Assembly: GCA_950022295.1 (NCBI GenBank)
Contig: OX465597.1
Coordinates: 394,511,016 to 394,575,015, forward strand
DNA from: Bromus sterilis
Lineage: Eukaryota; Streptophyta; Magnoliopsida; Poales; Poaceae
Length of the DNA stretch: 64,000 bases
Direction: 5' to 3'
This document shows, one piece after another, positions 45,918 to 57,785 of the stretch; positions within the stretch are counted from its first letter, which is position 1; every line of letters begins with the position of its first letter. The notes beneath the pieces are model-generated. The model saw only the letters and a list, made by a program, of their open reading frames with translations. It was not told the origin of the DNA and did no database searches. Position numbers and translations under genes: made by a program.

Positions 45918-48900
45918 TTATGATCGCTTCTTGGGCCGTAACCACGGAGCATCTTCATTGCTTAATGGGATAGTTGGGTCAGTTTTCACTGTGAATGGAG
46001 GAATTTTATGAAACTTATCGTAATCTTCAGACATGTCTGTCTTGTCCTCGACTCCCACGATGTTTCTTTTTCCTAAAAGAACTATGTGACGCCTGGGCTC
46101 ATTGTCTGATGTATTCGTATCCTTGTTTTTCCTTTTTTCGGTCTAGAAGACATGTCCTTCACATAGAAAACCCGAGCCACATCTTTGGCTAGGACGAATG
46201 GGTCGTCTGTGTGACCAAGATTCTTGAGATCCACTGTTGTCATTCCGTACAGCTAGTCGACCTTTACCCCATCTACATTCATGTTGACCCAACTGCACCG
46301 AAACAAAGGGGACCTTAAAAGTAGGTCCATAGTCAAGTTCCCATATCTCTTCTATGTAACCATAGTATGTTTCCTTTGTACTATCCTCGTTAATTGCATC
46401 AAAGCAGACACCACTGTTTTGGTTGGTGCTCTTTTTATCTTGGGCGACCGTGTAAAATGTAATCCCATTTATCCCGTACCCTTGGAAAGTCAATACAGTC
46501 TCAGACGGTGTCACGGCCAGAAAGTAGAGTTGATTTCAAATAGTGGTGTCATGCATGAGACATAATTGCAACCAAGTGCCGAAAGTCTCCATGTGTTTGA
46601 CTTGAATCCATTGGTCATCCTCCCCCGGGAACTTGGAGCGTAGAACATTCTTGTGTTCCTTGATATACGGTTGGACGAAGATAGAACTTTGTAGAACTGT
46701 GTAGTGCGCTTGAGTCAAAGAATGCCCGTCCTGAAATATCTTTTCTTTCTTTCCTAGCGTTCCTTTTCCACTCAGTCTCCCCTCATACCGCGATTCAGGA
46801 ACACCAATCGGCTTAAGGTCAGGAATAAAGTCAACATAGAACTCAATGACCTCCTCTGTTCCATAGCCCTTGGAGATGCTTCCTTCTGGCCTTGCACGGT
46901 TACGAACATATTTCTTTAAAACTCCCATGAACCTCTCGAAGGGGAACATATTGTGTAGAAATACAGAACCTAGAATGGCAATCTCGTCGACCAGGTGAAC
47001 CAGCAGATGCGTCATAATATTGAAGAAGGACGGGGGAACACCAACTCGAAACTGACGAGACATTGGACCACATCCTTCTGTAGCCTTTCCAGACTTGCAT
47101 GATCGATTACCTTCTGAGATATTGCATTGAGAAATGCACATAGCTTCACAATGGGTACTCGAACATTTTCTGGTAGAAGCCCCCGCAATGCAACCGGAAG
47201 CAACTGCGTCATAATCACGTGGCAATCATGAGACTTGAGGTTCTGGAATTTTTTCTCTACCATATTTATTATTCCCTTTATATTTGACGAGAAGCCTGCC
47301 GGGACCTTGATACTTCTAAGGCATTCAAAAAAGATTTCCTTCTCTTCTTTGGAAAGAGCGTAGCTTCTTAGATGCCCTTTATCAATATGCCTGTGGTATG
47401 GGTCTTTCATACGTTGCTGGTCCTCCCGTTCTTCTGGTGTATCTTTTGACTTCCCATACACGCCCAGGAACCCTAGCAGGTTCACGCAAATATTCTTCGT
47501 CACGTGCATCACGTCGATTGAAGAACAGACCTCTAGGTCTACCCAATAGGGTAGCTCCAAAAATATAGATTTCTTCTTCCACATGGCCGCGTGTCCGGTA
47601 ACGGTGTCTTTCGGAACAGATTGACTGCCAGGACCCTTTCCAAAGATTACTTCTAGGTCATTCACCATACCAAATACATCAGCACCTTTAGGGAGCTTAG
47701 GCTTTTTCCGGTGATCTGCCTCACCGTTGAAATGCTTGACTTTCTTTCACATGATATGATTGGGCGGCAGAAATGGACGACACCCCAGGTACACAACCTT
47801 CTTACATTTATCCAAATATATACCTTTAGTCTTATCTAAACAGTGCGTGCATGCATTGTATCCCTTGTTTGACTGTCCTGAAATGTTACTAAGAGCGGGC
47901 CAATCATTGATGGTTACGAAAAGCAACGCTCGCAGGTCAAATTCCTCCTGTTTGTCCTCATCCCACACGTGTACACCTTGTTTGGCCCACAGCTCCAAAA
48001 GTTCATCGACTAATGGCCTTAGGTACACATCAATGTCGTTGCCAGGTTGCCTCGGTCCTTGGATGAGCACTGGCATCATGATGAACTTCCGCTTCATGCA
48101 CAACCAAGCAGGAAGGTTGTAGATACATAGAGTCACAGGCCAGGTGCTGTGACTGCAGCTCTGCTCTCCAAAAGGGTTCATGCCATCTGTACTTAGACCA
48201 AACCATAAGTTTCTTGCTTCATCTGTAAAGTCTGAGTGGTCTCTCTCGATTTTTCTCCACTGCGACCCATCAGCGGGGTGTCTCAACTTCCCGTCTTTCT
48301 TACGTTCTTCTTTGTGCCAACGCAGCAACCTGGCATGCTCCTTGTTTCTGAACAGACATTTCAACCGTGGTATTATAGGAGCATACCACATAAGCTTAGC
48401 AGGAACCCTGTTCCTCGGGGGCTCGTCATCTCCCTCAGCATCACCAGGGTCATCTTGTCTGATCTTGTACCGACTCGCAGTGCATACCGGGCATTTATCA
48501 ATACTCTTGTACTTTTCACCGCGGTACAGGATGCAGCCATTAATGCATGCATGTATCTTCTACACATCTAATCCTAGAGGGAAGATAACCTTCTTTTCTT
48601 CGTGTGTTGTCGCGGGCAATTCGTTATCCGGTGGAAGCTTCGACTTTATTATTTGCAGTAACTTCTCAAATCTGGTGTCAGAACAACCAAAATCTGCCTT
48701 CCATTTCAACAGTTCCAGTGTGGTACTGAGCTTTGTGCTGCCATCTTCACAATTTGGGTACAAGGGCTTTTTGTGATCCTCTAGCATGGTCTCCAACTTC
48801 TCCTTCTCTTTTCCTGTTTCACAGTCTCGCTTTGCATCAGAGATGACACGACCAAGACCATCAGCGGTCTCATCCAATTCCCGTTGTTCTTCTTCATTTT

Positions 48901-49231
48901 CACCTCGAGGAGCTCCATCTTCTTCATTGTCTTCCATTGCAGTGTCACCGAATTCTTCAGGGGACATAGGATAGCTATCATCATCCTCCTATTCTTCATT
49001 GTCTTCCTGCCTAACCCCTCTTTCTCCGTGCTTGGACCAACAATAATATCCGGGAATGAAACCTCTCCGAAGCAGGTGGCCTTGAAGTGTTCTCGAGGAA
49101 GAGTACTCCGCCACGTTCCGACAGTCAATATAGGGACAAGGCATAAAATTATCCACTTTGTTTGCATTAGCCACATTGAGAAATGTATGCAGGTTTGTAA
49201 TAAACTCGGACCCGCGTCGATCGTTGTACAT
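45918..49231 (-). pseudogene. TNP2-like: CACTA-2 TNP2-type transposase, frameshifted
   Basis: Same domain order as the CACTA-1 copy: N-domain (49231-48990), Transposase_21 core with LSTDGMNPFGEQSCSHSTWPV (48391-47100), DUF4218 and DUF4216 (47100-46143), TAA end at 45918-45920. Breaks: an in-frame stop before the MYNDRR start; a TAG (minus-strand) near 48570 just before the KIHACIN block; a stop near 47754 in the NHIM segment; one G lost in the run at about 47033, where CACTA-1 has six G; and an insertion and frame changes near 46520-46545 and 46250-46300. Where CACTA-1 lost a base near 13465, this copy reads through VALRGLLPENVR. It shares the short A-run near 46135 with CACTA-1. Confidence 0.85.
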
Positions 49232-49539
49232 CCATCACATCCGTGCTTCGATCTGCGTCATATAATTAACCATTACAATAACTTCGTGAATAGTGAAAAT
49301 ACCACTATATATGCACACGTGCAGTATTTTTGTATCAGTTACAGATGGAGAAGATAAGGTTGATAACCTCGGCCGAGGATACGGTGTTCTGAGGACCTAA
49401 GTGTGGCTCGAACATTTCGTCGAACACCTGGTGTGCAATCAAAGAAAAAAAATTCTAGCACCCACCCCACCCCAACACAATCCTGAAATTTTTTGAGGCA
49501 AAATGGCAAAGTGCTGGCTGGGGGCTTATATAGCCAGGG

Positions 49540-49755
49540 CAACAGTCCCGGTTTTTGCCAACAACCGGGACCAATGCCTCGCAGTGCGCCACGTGTTGGT
49601 CGCTAGAGCATTGGTCCCGGTTTGTGGCAACAACCGGGACCGTTGCCCTGTACAGACGAACCGGGACCGTTGCGTGGCATCGGTCCCGGTTCTGAAATGA
49701 ACCGGGAGCGATGCCGTTTTTGGGCTCGACGAAAGGGGGGGTCTGTCCACTAGTG
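49540..49755. repeat. CACTA-2 right terminus and subterminal repeats
   Basis: GGTCCCGGTT and AACCGGGACC repeats leading to GGTCTGTCCACTAGTG. Matches 15810-16063. Confidence 0.9.
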
Positions 49756-50540
49756 CATCGTGCTTCATATTTGCCCATGCCACCATTTTCAATGCAAAAA
49801 ACTCCCTTCCTCAGTGAAATGTTTCCATGAGTTGCTCCATAGCTATCTCTCTCTATGCTACGGCTTCCAGTCAGCTTTTGTACTCAGAGAAGAGCACCAC
49901 GTGTTAGTTCAAAACCACAACAGAAGTCATGCATGTATCTAGTAGCATGGTAGTGCCATTAAATTTAACTCTGACAATTTGTTGTAGTCAAATGACTCGA
50001 ATTGTGTAGGGAAAAAATGTTTCTATAGTTTTCAAAATAAAGTATTTTAGTAATCCTTGTGTTCTTCTTGCAGTACTCTATACTTTCTTATAGTATTTGG
50101 GACAATTTCCCTACACACCAATGTGTAATTATTTTGATTTCATTTAGAGAAATCATGAAGTTCAGCTACAAGACCCAATAGAAAATAAAAGGTTCGGAAC
50201 GCCAACGCCAATATCTTTTACAGTCCGCGGGTCATCAGCTGAAACAGACACCAGGCTGGGTTACGCCGAGCCCCAACTAACAATATGAGTTCACAAGCAT
50301 CTCAGGCATAAAAGTGATCAAAAAATATTCAAACTCCAGACCGAAACTAGATAAACGCTATATCATCTCGGTAACATGATCAACCTACCAAAGGACCAGA
50401 AGGAGAACTGGACAGTTATATTCCTCGAACAGATAAATAGAGCATGTGCTGTGTACTACACGCTTCTATTCTTGCAGACTTTGTTGGGCCTCCACACGAG
50501 AGGTTTGTAAGACAACAACAAATTTTCCTTAGATAGGTGA
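49756..50540. other. Right flank of CACTA-2, no gene
   Basis: Pre-insertion sequence continuous with 22249. Contains direct-repeat copy B at 49889-50095. 50100-50540 holds nothing I recognise. Confidence 0.6.
49889..50095. repeat. Direct repeat, copy B (partner 20646-20850)
   Basis: Here the repeat continues to the left without a transposon (TACTCAGAGAAGAGC). This looks like an uninterrupted version of the CACTA-C insertion site. Confidence 0.85.
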
Positions 50541-51440
50541 ACAAAAATTTATTAAACTCAAGGAGGTTTACATTGAAAACCACCCCTCTCAATCAATTCT
50601 GCAATTAAGATACAAGAAGTCTCTTGTATCCCCGACACACCTAATGCAATAGTAAGTTGTATAGGTGCACTAGTTAGGAGAAGAGATGATAAAATATGGG
50701 TGATATGGATGGTAAAACGAAGTAATATAAATCTAAATAAATAAAAACAACAAGTTATAAATGATGAAAGTGAGCACAAACGGTATTGCAATGCTTGGAA
50801 ACTAGGCCTATGCTTCATACTTTCACTAGTGGCAACTCTCAACAATATTAACATAGTTGAAACTCATGATATTTCTTCCAAAAGAATGCAAAGAAGACGT
50901 TACTCGAAGATCTTTTTTTCGTCAATCGAAAGAGGATGAGAAATGTGTAGGCTACAAAAGCACACCTTAGATTTCGTACTCCACATCTATGGACACCCCA
51001 ATGTCACCGCGAGCATCCAAGATAGTACTAACAAACACCACAATATCTATCTTGAATAGTCTCTTTCTAATATAACAAAGTGCCCATCTTGTCACCGAAC
51101 CACTATGAAAACTATACTCAACACAAGCATCAAGAGCACTCAATTCCATTATTCAATCCGAAACAAAGAAGAAGAATCACATGATAAGATTTTTCTAATC
51201 CATGCCCTATGAGACCAAATGTCACCGACATGATTTTATCAAGTGAGCAACATACATCCAATAAACAAAGGATATAGATGGGGGAAACATCATGGGATTC
51301 AACTAGATTAACATAGCCAATGATCACAATTAAGATCACATATCATGGAAGAGAAATTAACCCCATAGCTACTGGTAGAAGACCTCAACATTAAGCAAAA
51401 ACGTACTACTCCTGCATCATCATGGGAGGAAGCAACTGAA
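50541..51440. mobile_element. Degenerate LTR-retrotransposon remnant (possibly Gypsy)
   Basis: Phrases such as TTGTATCCCCGACACACC, TAGGTGCACTAGTT and CCCCATAGCTACTGGTAGAA resemble LTR/leader sequence of abundant Triticeae Gypsy families. This is from memory and unverified. No LTR pair, target duplication or coding domain is visible. 51441-51917, which follows, is also unassigned. Confidence 0.35.
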
Positions 51441-52677
51441 AGGGCAATTATGGTCTTAATCATATTCTGATGTTGATGACAATATACATATAGGGTACTA
51501 ATAATGTTTGTCAAGTATATCACAAGTATTAGCCTTGGAATGATATGTGTGTGGATCATGGATCAATTATGTAAGTCATAGGCTCAATAATATGGAACCA
51601 ACAAAGTCGAAGCGTAAGCTTCTTAGTTATTCTTGACTATAGGGATCCTCGCCATATTAAGAGGGGTCAGTGAGATAGTGTTCGAGATTTGCTCAAATAT
51701 TTATAACTAACACACTCCTGCCTCACTACATCATCTTATACTTGTGTCATGATATGTCTCTTGCTAAATGTCCTTCCTGACCGAGACCCATTTAAATTAA
51801 CACACATATTACAAAGTGCACTGGTGGCCATGTCCTAACGGACGGACGTCCAACGTGTTTCAGACGTCCGGTACCTAGATGTACCTGATGTTATACAAAC
51901 CGACTGAAAACTACGCAAATTTCACAAGGGGGCTACAATATTTGAGGATATTCACAAAGTTATCACGAGAGTCGAATTTCCCAAAAACCCTGAATTTATT
52001 GAGGGAGCCCACTAGCAAGAGAATCTGGATCTATTTCATAATCAAACATATTGCTAACAAGAAGATTGGCCTGGGAAATACACGGTCCGACATAACTGTT
52101 TGCAAATATTATTCTGAGTTGCTGAAGGAAACATTTTCTAGTACTAGAAGGGACACTTCATTTGGAAGCTGGGAACACAACCCGGTCTATCATATTTACA
52201 GGCTTTAGCAAGTAGGAATTCGTCGGTTTTCATCAGCAAGCAAACATTTGTCGCCTTCACGAAAAATTTCCCGGCTTTAGCAGACAAAATTTTGCAAAGA
52301 TTATATAAGTCCCAGATCGCTGCAAGCAAGACAACTTGACACTAGGGGGCTACAAGTGATATGGATATAAATTTCCCGTAATTTTTTTGAGTCCTTTGAC
52401 AAGACCTGGCAGGTCAAGAAGCAACATTGGACTCAAAAGCGAAAAACTCAAAACTGGATAGTATCGGGTTCATTGACATGAATCAGTGGAGCAAGCCGGC
52501 TAATGGTTTGGCCTCCAGACCCGGGCTTTTATCCTTACTTATCATTACTTATCTTGGTAATTTACCAGGGACACGAACTTGGTTTTTTCTTCCACGACAA
52601 TCTCGCATTGCCAAATACTAGCGAAGAAAAAATGACACCAACACAAGTTTTGCGTCCAAGCTAAATTTGGGGGCTAC

Positions 52678-53377
52678 TGTCGGGGGGATTACTCGCGGCT
52701 AAGACCCGGCCAGAAGGAAGAACCCAAAATGAAGACATGGCGAGAAGACATGTCCTGAAGAAAGGACGCGATTTGCTACAGTGCGCATAGAGGGTTTTCT
52801 ACAAGAGTCGGCGTGATATAGTGCACACAGAGGGGTTTCTTTAGTACCAGCAGTGGGACTCCCAAAAGATCCGGCATCCTTCGGGAGCCGGCCTGCTACA
52901 GTACCCCGCAGGGGGTCTACTACAGGACCCGACATGCTACGGTATCCGTAAGGGGGGCTGCTACAGTAAAAAAAGGTCTGTCATAGGAAGGAAGTCCCAA
53001 TCTTGGAAGGAGTCCACCTAACTTGGAAGGCACGAAGGCTAGAAGCTTTAGAGTAGGACTCTGATTGTTATTTTACTTGTAATACAAGATGAGACTAGTT
53101 GGTATCCTACTAGGACTCTACATGTAAGCCTCCCCCTTCCACCTATATAAGAAGGGGTAGGGCGCCCCAAAGAGGGCAGAGATTCAACAGATTGAACGAG
53201 ATCTAGATTAGATATTAGGCCCAGGTCATCTAGAACGGAGGCAATTAGACAACAACTATAGGAGAGCGGTGACATGCTGGCGACTCCCCCGTGAGCGGAA
53301 GGAATAAGACCTAGCCACAAACAAAATGTAGGTTTTTACCGGATGATGTTTCCCAGGGCTCGAAGTTGTATAAATCA

Positions 53378-53420
<43 letters not shown>

Positions 53421-53506
53421 TCTTCTTCCTCCTCATATCCACTCGTAGCAAAGGCCCCGCAATCAAGTTCTCCTATGAGGACATCTGGCGTGTTTTTCTC
53501 ACGACA
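52678..53506 (+). repeat. 3' LTR, plus orientation
   Basis: Starts TGTCGGGGGGATTACTCG after the polypurine-like TTTGGGGGCTAC, ends CACGACA. Contains a likely TATA box, TATATAAG, at 53144-53151, and a (GT)19 run absent from the opposing LTR. Confidence 0.8.
53381..53419. repeat. (GT)n microsatellite
   Basis: Uninterrupted GT dinucleotides, about 19 units. Confidence 0.98.
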
Positions 53507-53698
53507 AGTACTGCGCGAGCGATACTTCCGGGTTTTGACTACCGCGCTAATACCACACTAGAAATTGCACGGTAATTAATATTTGTTAGTATCGCTAGGG
53601 AGTTAGTACCACAGCCAACATGGTAGTACTGCGCCAGCAGTACTTCCGGGTTCCTACTACCGCACTAAAAAGTTCTCTCTGTACTCAGAGGGTAGTAG
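53507..53698. other. 192-bp spacer between the convergent LTRs, with an internal ~45-bp direct repeat
   Basis: AGTACTGCGC...ACTTCCGGGTT...CTACCGC occurs at 53507 and again at 53625. No recognised element. Confidence 0.8.
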
Positions 53699-54457
53699 TG
53701 TCGTGGGAAAACATGCCAGATGTCCTCATGAGAGAACTTGATTGCGGGGCCTTTTCTATGAGTGTTCAAGGAGTCAAAATATGACACAGAGAGAGAGATG
53801 CGATTTATACAGCTTCGGGCCCCGAGAAACATCATCTGGTAAAAACCCTACATGTCGTTTGTGGCTAGGTCCTTTTCCTTTCGCTCACAGGGACTCTCCT
53901 CTAATTGCCTCCAGTATAGATGACCTTGGCCTAATCTCTAATCTCGAGCCTGTTGAAGTTATCTTTTTTGGGGTGCCCTACCCCTCCTTATATAGGTGGA
54001 AGGCGGAGGTTTACATGTGGAGTCCTTGCCTAATACAAACTAGTGTGGACTCCTTCCGAGATTTGGACTACCTTTCTATAGCGGACTCTGTTTTTACTAT
54101 AGAAGATCCCCCGTGGGGTACTGTAAAATGCAGGGTCATGTAAACACCGGGTCATATAATACGACTCGGGTCATGTAATATGTCTCGGGTCATATAATAT
54201 ACCGGTCATGTAATATGACTCGAATCATGTAATATACCGGGTCATGTAATATGATACTGGCTTATGTAATACGACTCGGGTCATGTAATATACCGGGTCA
54301 TGTAATATGACACCGGGTTATGTAATACAACTCGGGTCATGTAATACGACTCGGGGTCATGTAAGATATCGGGTATTATTTTCCGGACATGCCTTCTGGC
54401 TGAGTCTTTCTTTTTGGTCTTCTTTCCGGGTCTTAGCCGTGAGCAATCCCCCCGACA
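53699..54457 (-). repeat. 3' LTR, minus orientation
   Basis: On the minus strand it starts TGTCGGGGGGATTGCTCACG at 54457 and ends CCCACGACA at 53699. Homologous to 52678-53506. Confidence 0.8.
54125..54365. repeat. ~18-bp minisatellite within the minus-strand LTR
   Basis: About a dozen CGGGTCATGTAATA(C/T) units in tandem. The opposing LTR has unrelated CTACAG-type short repeats at the equivalent place. Confidence 0.9.
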
Positions 54458-55155
54458 TTAGCCCCCAAGTAAAGCTTGGATGCAATCTTGGCGTGGGCTT
54501 CGTTTTTTCTCTGCTTGTCGTTGGTAATGCCAGGTTGTCGTAGAAGAGAACGTCAGGTGTGCGTCCATGGTAAACTTCTATTATAATGATTAGTAAGGAT
54601 AAAAGACCGGGTCTGGCCGGATTGCTCCACTGATTCAAGTCAATGAAACCGATATTATTCAGTTTTGAGCTCTTCCACCTTTGAGTCCAATGTTTCTTCC
54701 TAGTGCCGGGTTGTCTTGCCTGCAGCAACCTGGAACTTGTACTTGTGAAATTTGCTTCGAAGTAGTGTAGCCCCCAAGTGTCGGGTTGTCTTGACTGCAG
54801 CAAATAGGGACTTACAATTTTTTCTTGTTTTCTAAAGTCGGCAAGTATTATATGCCAAATCCGAGAAATTTTGTTGAAGCCGTCAAATGTTTGCTTGTTG
54901 ATAAAAGCCGAAGAATGCGAATTTGCTGAAGCCGGTAGATATGATATGATGGGTTGTGTTCCCAGCTTCCAATTAGAGTGGTCATTCGAGTGCTGGAATA
55001 TGTTTCCTTCAGCAACCCGAAATAATTTGTGCCAATTGTTATTTCTTGACTTGCGAGCTCCCTCGATAAAATTTGGGTGAATTGGTTTTGTGCGGTAAAC
55101 CGACTCTCGTGATGACTTTGTGTACATCTTCAAATATTTTAGCCCCCAGGTTCTG

Positions 55156-56307
55156 GGTTTTGAAATCCTGCAATGACCCGGGGTTCTAGTGAAAAAATGC
55201 AAGATGTACCTGCAGCAGAATATGATATTTTCTGCACAAATAATAATGTTATGCCCGATGAGTTTTATATTAATGTAATGAGTTTGTTTATTTCCATCAC
55301 AAAAATTCGACTTGATAGCACTTTGGTTTATCCGTGCTCTAGAAGTCGGTCGTATGTGTGACATATGCCAGTGCCTCCTTTGATAAGTCCAATTTTACAA
55401 GCTTGTCATGGTGACATCCAGGTCATATAATTACGTGTAGGCACGAGCGTCTCTATAAGCCGGTGTGATGTGAAAATTCTATGTCAATGTCGAGTCATAG
55501 TAAAATCAATATGTAGCCCTCATGAATCGGTATGATCAATTTATGTCGTGCTGACTCATAATAAATAAAATATGTAGTCCCCAAATGCCTATTTTTAGTG
55601 CATTTGAAGATGTATATAGGAGACGGCAGTTGGAGATAAAATACCTAAAATACTGGGACCTCAGCATGCTTTATGGTATAAGAGAAAAACATGATGCAAT
55701 ATATGGTTAAAAATATGTTTACGTATGAAAAAAAGGTAAAAAGCTCATATGGAAGACGGTCGTGCCATTAACTTTTACAACATCCTTTAATCATACAAAT
55801 TCAAGGTCAGACGGCTCCTTAATAGGAGGTTACTGATTGACTTACAGAAAAAAGGATTATTGGTCATTGCGTGTGGGTTGAAACTTCTTTGTAAGTAGGC
55901 GCCACATGACTTGTTCTAGTTTTCCCGTTGAAAAACCAGTCTCAGCGAACATCTTATAGAGTCGGTGACTGGCTGAATGAAAAACATGTCACTAGGCTCA
56001 TATGAGTGTGATTTCGCATCAGCTATACATGCCAAAATAATGCCATAGTAGGCCAATTACACATATATGCGAGTGCGATTTCGCATCAGCTATACATGCC
56101 AAAATAATGCCATAGTAGGCCAATTACACATATATGCCGAGTTCCTAGATAAAAAAACTGATTTCAAAAAATTTCAAGCTCCTAGGTGCCCTTAATAAAG
56201 TCATATATATGCTTGGTAACAATAAGAGGAGTGATCAAACCCTCCAAGTGCTCAATATTATTAAATGCAAGACTGCAATGCATAATGATTTAAAATAAAG
56301 GTGTAAT
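55156..56307. other. Retroelement-like non-coding sequence with a 67-bp tandem duplication
   Basis: Probably more internal sequence of the minus-strand retroelement, though nothing codes. 56004-56070 is repeated almost exactly at 56071-56137 (GTGATTTCGCATCAGC, CCAAAATAATGCCATAG). Confidence 0.6.
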
Positions 56308-56785
56308 CACTACTGGAATTCACCTATTTGCCGTCTGCCCCCGCACGGCAAAGCACCCGTCAGCTATTTCTTCGGTAAAGAGGTGCTTTGCCGTCTGCAG
56401 GAAATCGACGGACGGCAAACCACCTTTGCCGTGCGCATTTCTGCAAGCAGACGGTAGAGCGGGCGTGACGACGAACCTTTGCCAGCCGGCTCCGTCAGGC
56501 CGTTAACGGCGGGGTTTGCCGTCTACTGACAGACGGCAAACTTTGCCGTCTGCCTCAAAACTAGCCGGCCGACCGGCCGGCTCCGTCAGGCCGTTAATGC
56601 CGTCTACTGACAGACGGCAAACCTCCCAACTTTGTCGTCTGTATTGCCGGAGGCAGACGGTATAATGACCAAATGGTCACCCAGCTGTTGCCAGATTGCA
56701 CAGCTTGGCGCAACGTGTCCTCTTTGCCAACTGCAAGCAGACGGCAAAGCTGTTTGCCGACAGCCAGCAGACGGCAAAGTGGATG
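56308..56785. repeat. CACTA-D left terminus and subterminal repeats
   Basis: TTTGCCGTCTGC or its complement GCAGACGGCAAA occurs more than ten times in both orientations, with one segment (CCGGCTCCGTCAGGCCGTTAA) duplicated. Confidence 0.9.
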
Positions 56786-57785
56786 CATTCCTTCTGTTTT
56801 ATTTGTTTTCTTTTAATTCCCTTCATTTTGACAAATATATATATATAATCTCAATATATAGTATCCAACGAACATTATAATGACCAACAAACAATAAATA
56901 GACTCCAACAAGGTTTGCATACAAGATTCACATGTGAACAAGGTTCCAACCAGCATTTCATAGTTTCACATATATACATGGCAAATACAAAGCACATAGT
57001 GACCAAAACAATTTATGAAACTAAACTACAAGTCCAAATGGAGCACTCCATCATAGCATGACTCCCCTTGAAGCAAATCTGCAAAATGAAGCTAAGAAAA
57101 TTATAAGAAGAACAAGTAGAAGAATAAGAAGGATGAGAATAAGGAGAAGAAGAAGAAGGAGAAGGAAAAAAGATCCTCTCCTTCTTCTATTTTCTTCTTC
57201 TTTTGAGCAAACAAAGCTAACATAAGCAATGGTGATCAAATTAAGCTAGAGTTAGCATATTTTCAGGAAATTGAGCTAAATTTAGCATTTTTGAGCAACT
57301 AAGCAAACTTTAGCAATTGTTCAGCCAATTTAAGCTAGCTTTAGAATTTTTGACCCAATTAAGCTAGCTTTAGCATTTTGTGAGCAAACTAAGTTGACTA
57401 TGTCAGTTTTTGAAGTAACTAAGTTAATTATGTATTTTTGTGCAAAATATGCAAAGTATGACATTTTTCGATTAAATATAGGATTTCAGAAGCTAAATAT
57501 GCATTTTCAAACTTACCGGAGTGTAGCCCTCAAGGCTGAGGTGGCTGAGAAGCATCCGTCGGGTTGGCCGATGTTGACGGTGGAGAAGGGTCATGGGACG
57601 CAACCCGAGAGTTATGTTGCACGAAAAGATCAAATAGAGGTTAGCACGACGCCACTCAATATGGTATTGATGATCATCGAAAGATACTCACCGTTCCCAC
57701 AGGAGAAATCATCGGCATCGGTGGAGCGGCCTGACCAGTCTTCTCGCACATAGTCTGCACATTTGTTTTTCATGAGTCAATCATA
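56786..57785. other. CACTA-D region 3' of the TNPA-like gene
   Basis: AT-rich. 57100-57200 is a purine-rich AAG/GGA tract. 57240-57440 is a decayed tandem repeat of about 38 bp built on AAGCTAGCTTTAGCATTTT. A short possible exon lies at 57520-57755. No supported gene. Confidence 0.6.

Larger units (their letters stand above)
22250..49755 (-). mobile_element. CACTA-2: CACTA transposon split by a Gypsy element
   Basis: The left end at 22250 reads CACTAGTGGACAGACCCCC. The inverted right end at 49755 matches all 19 bases. CAT flanks both ends (22247-22249 and 49756-49758). Removing the Gypsy insert and its duplicated CTTGG leaves about 12.8 kb, close to the 12.7 kb of CACTA-1. Gene order and strand match CACTA-1. 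Confidence 0.95.
51918..55155. repeat. 3.2-kb imperfect inverted repeat: two retroelement 3' ends tail to tail
   Basis: The left arm 51918-53506 and the right arm 53699-55155 are inverted copies. Landmarks: GGGGGCTACAATATTTGA against TCAAATATTTTAGCCCCC; the LTR starts; AAGGCCCCGCAATCAAG against CTTGATTGCGGGGCCTT. Outside each LTR is matching internal sequence ending in GGGGGCTA(C/A)TG, so both LTRs are 3' LTRs. No coding domain survives in either arm. Confidence 0.85.

Noticed and set aside
50824..50833. CACTAGTGG sequence
   Set aside because: No subterminal repeats, no inverted partner and no target duplication; a chance match inside degenerate LTR-like DNA.
57051..57239. Leu/Ile-rich minus-strand frame that looks membrane-spanning
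   Set aside because: Produced by an AAG/AAT-rich simple tract, not a real protein.
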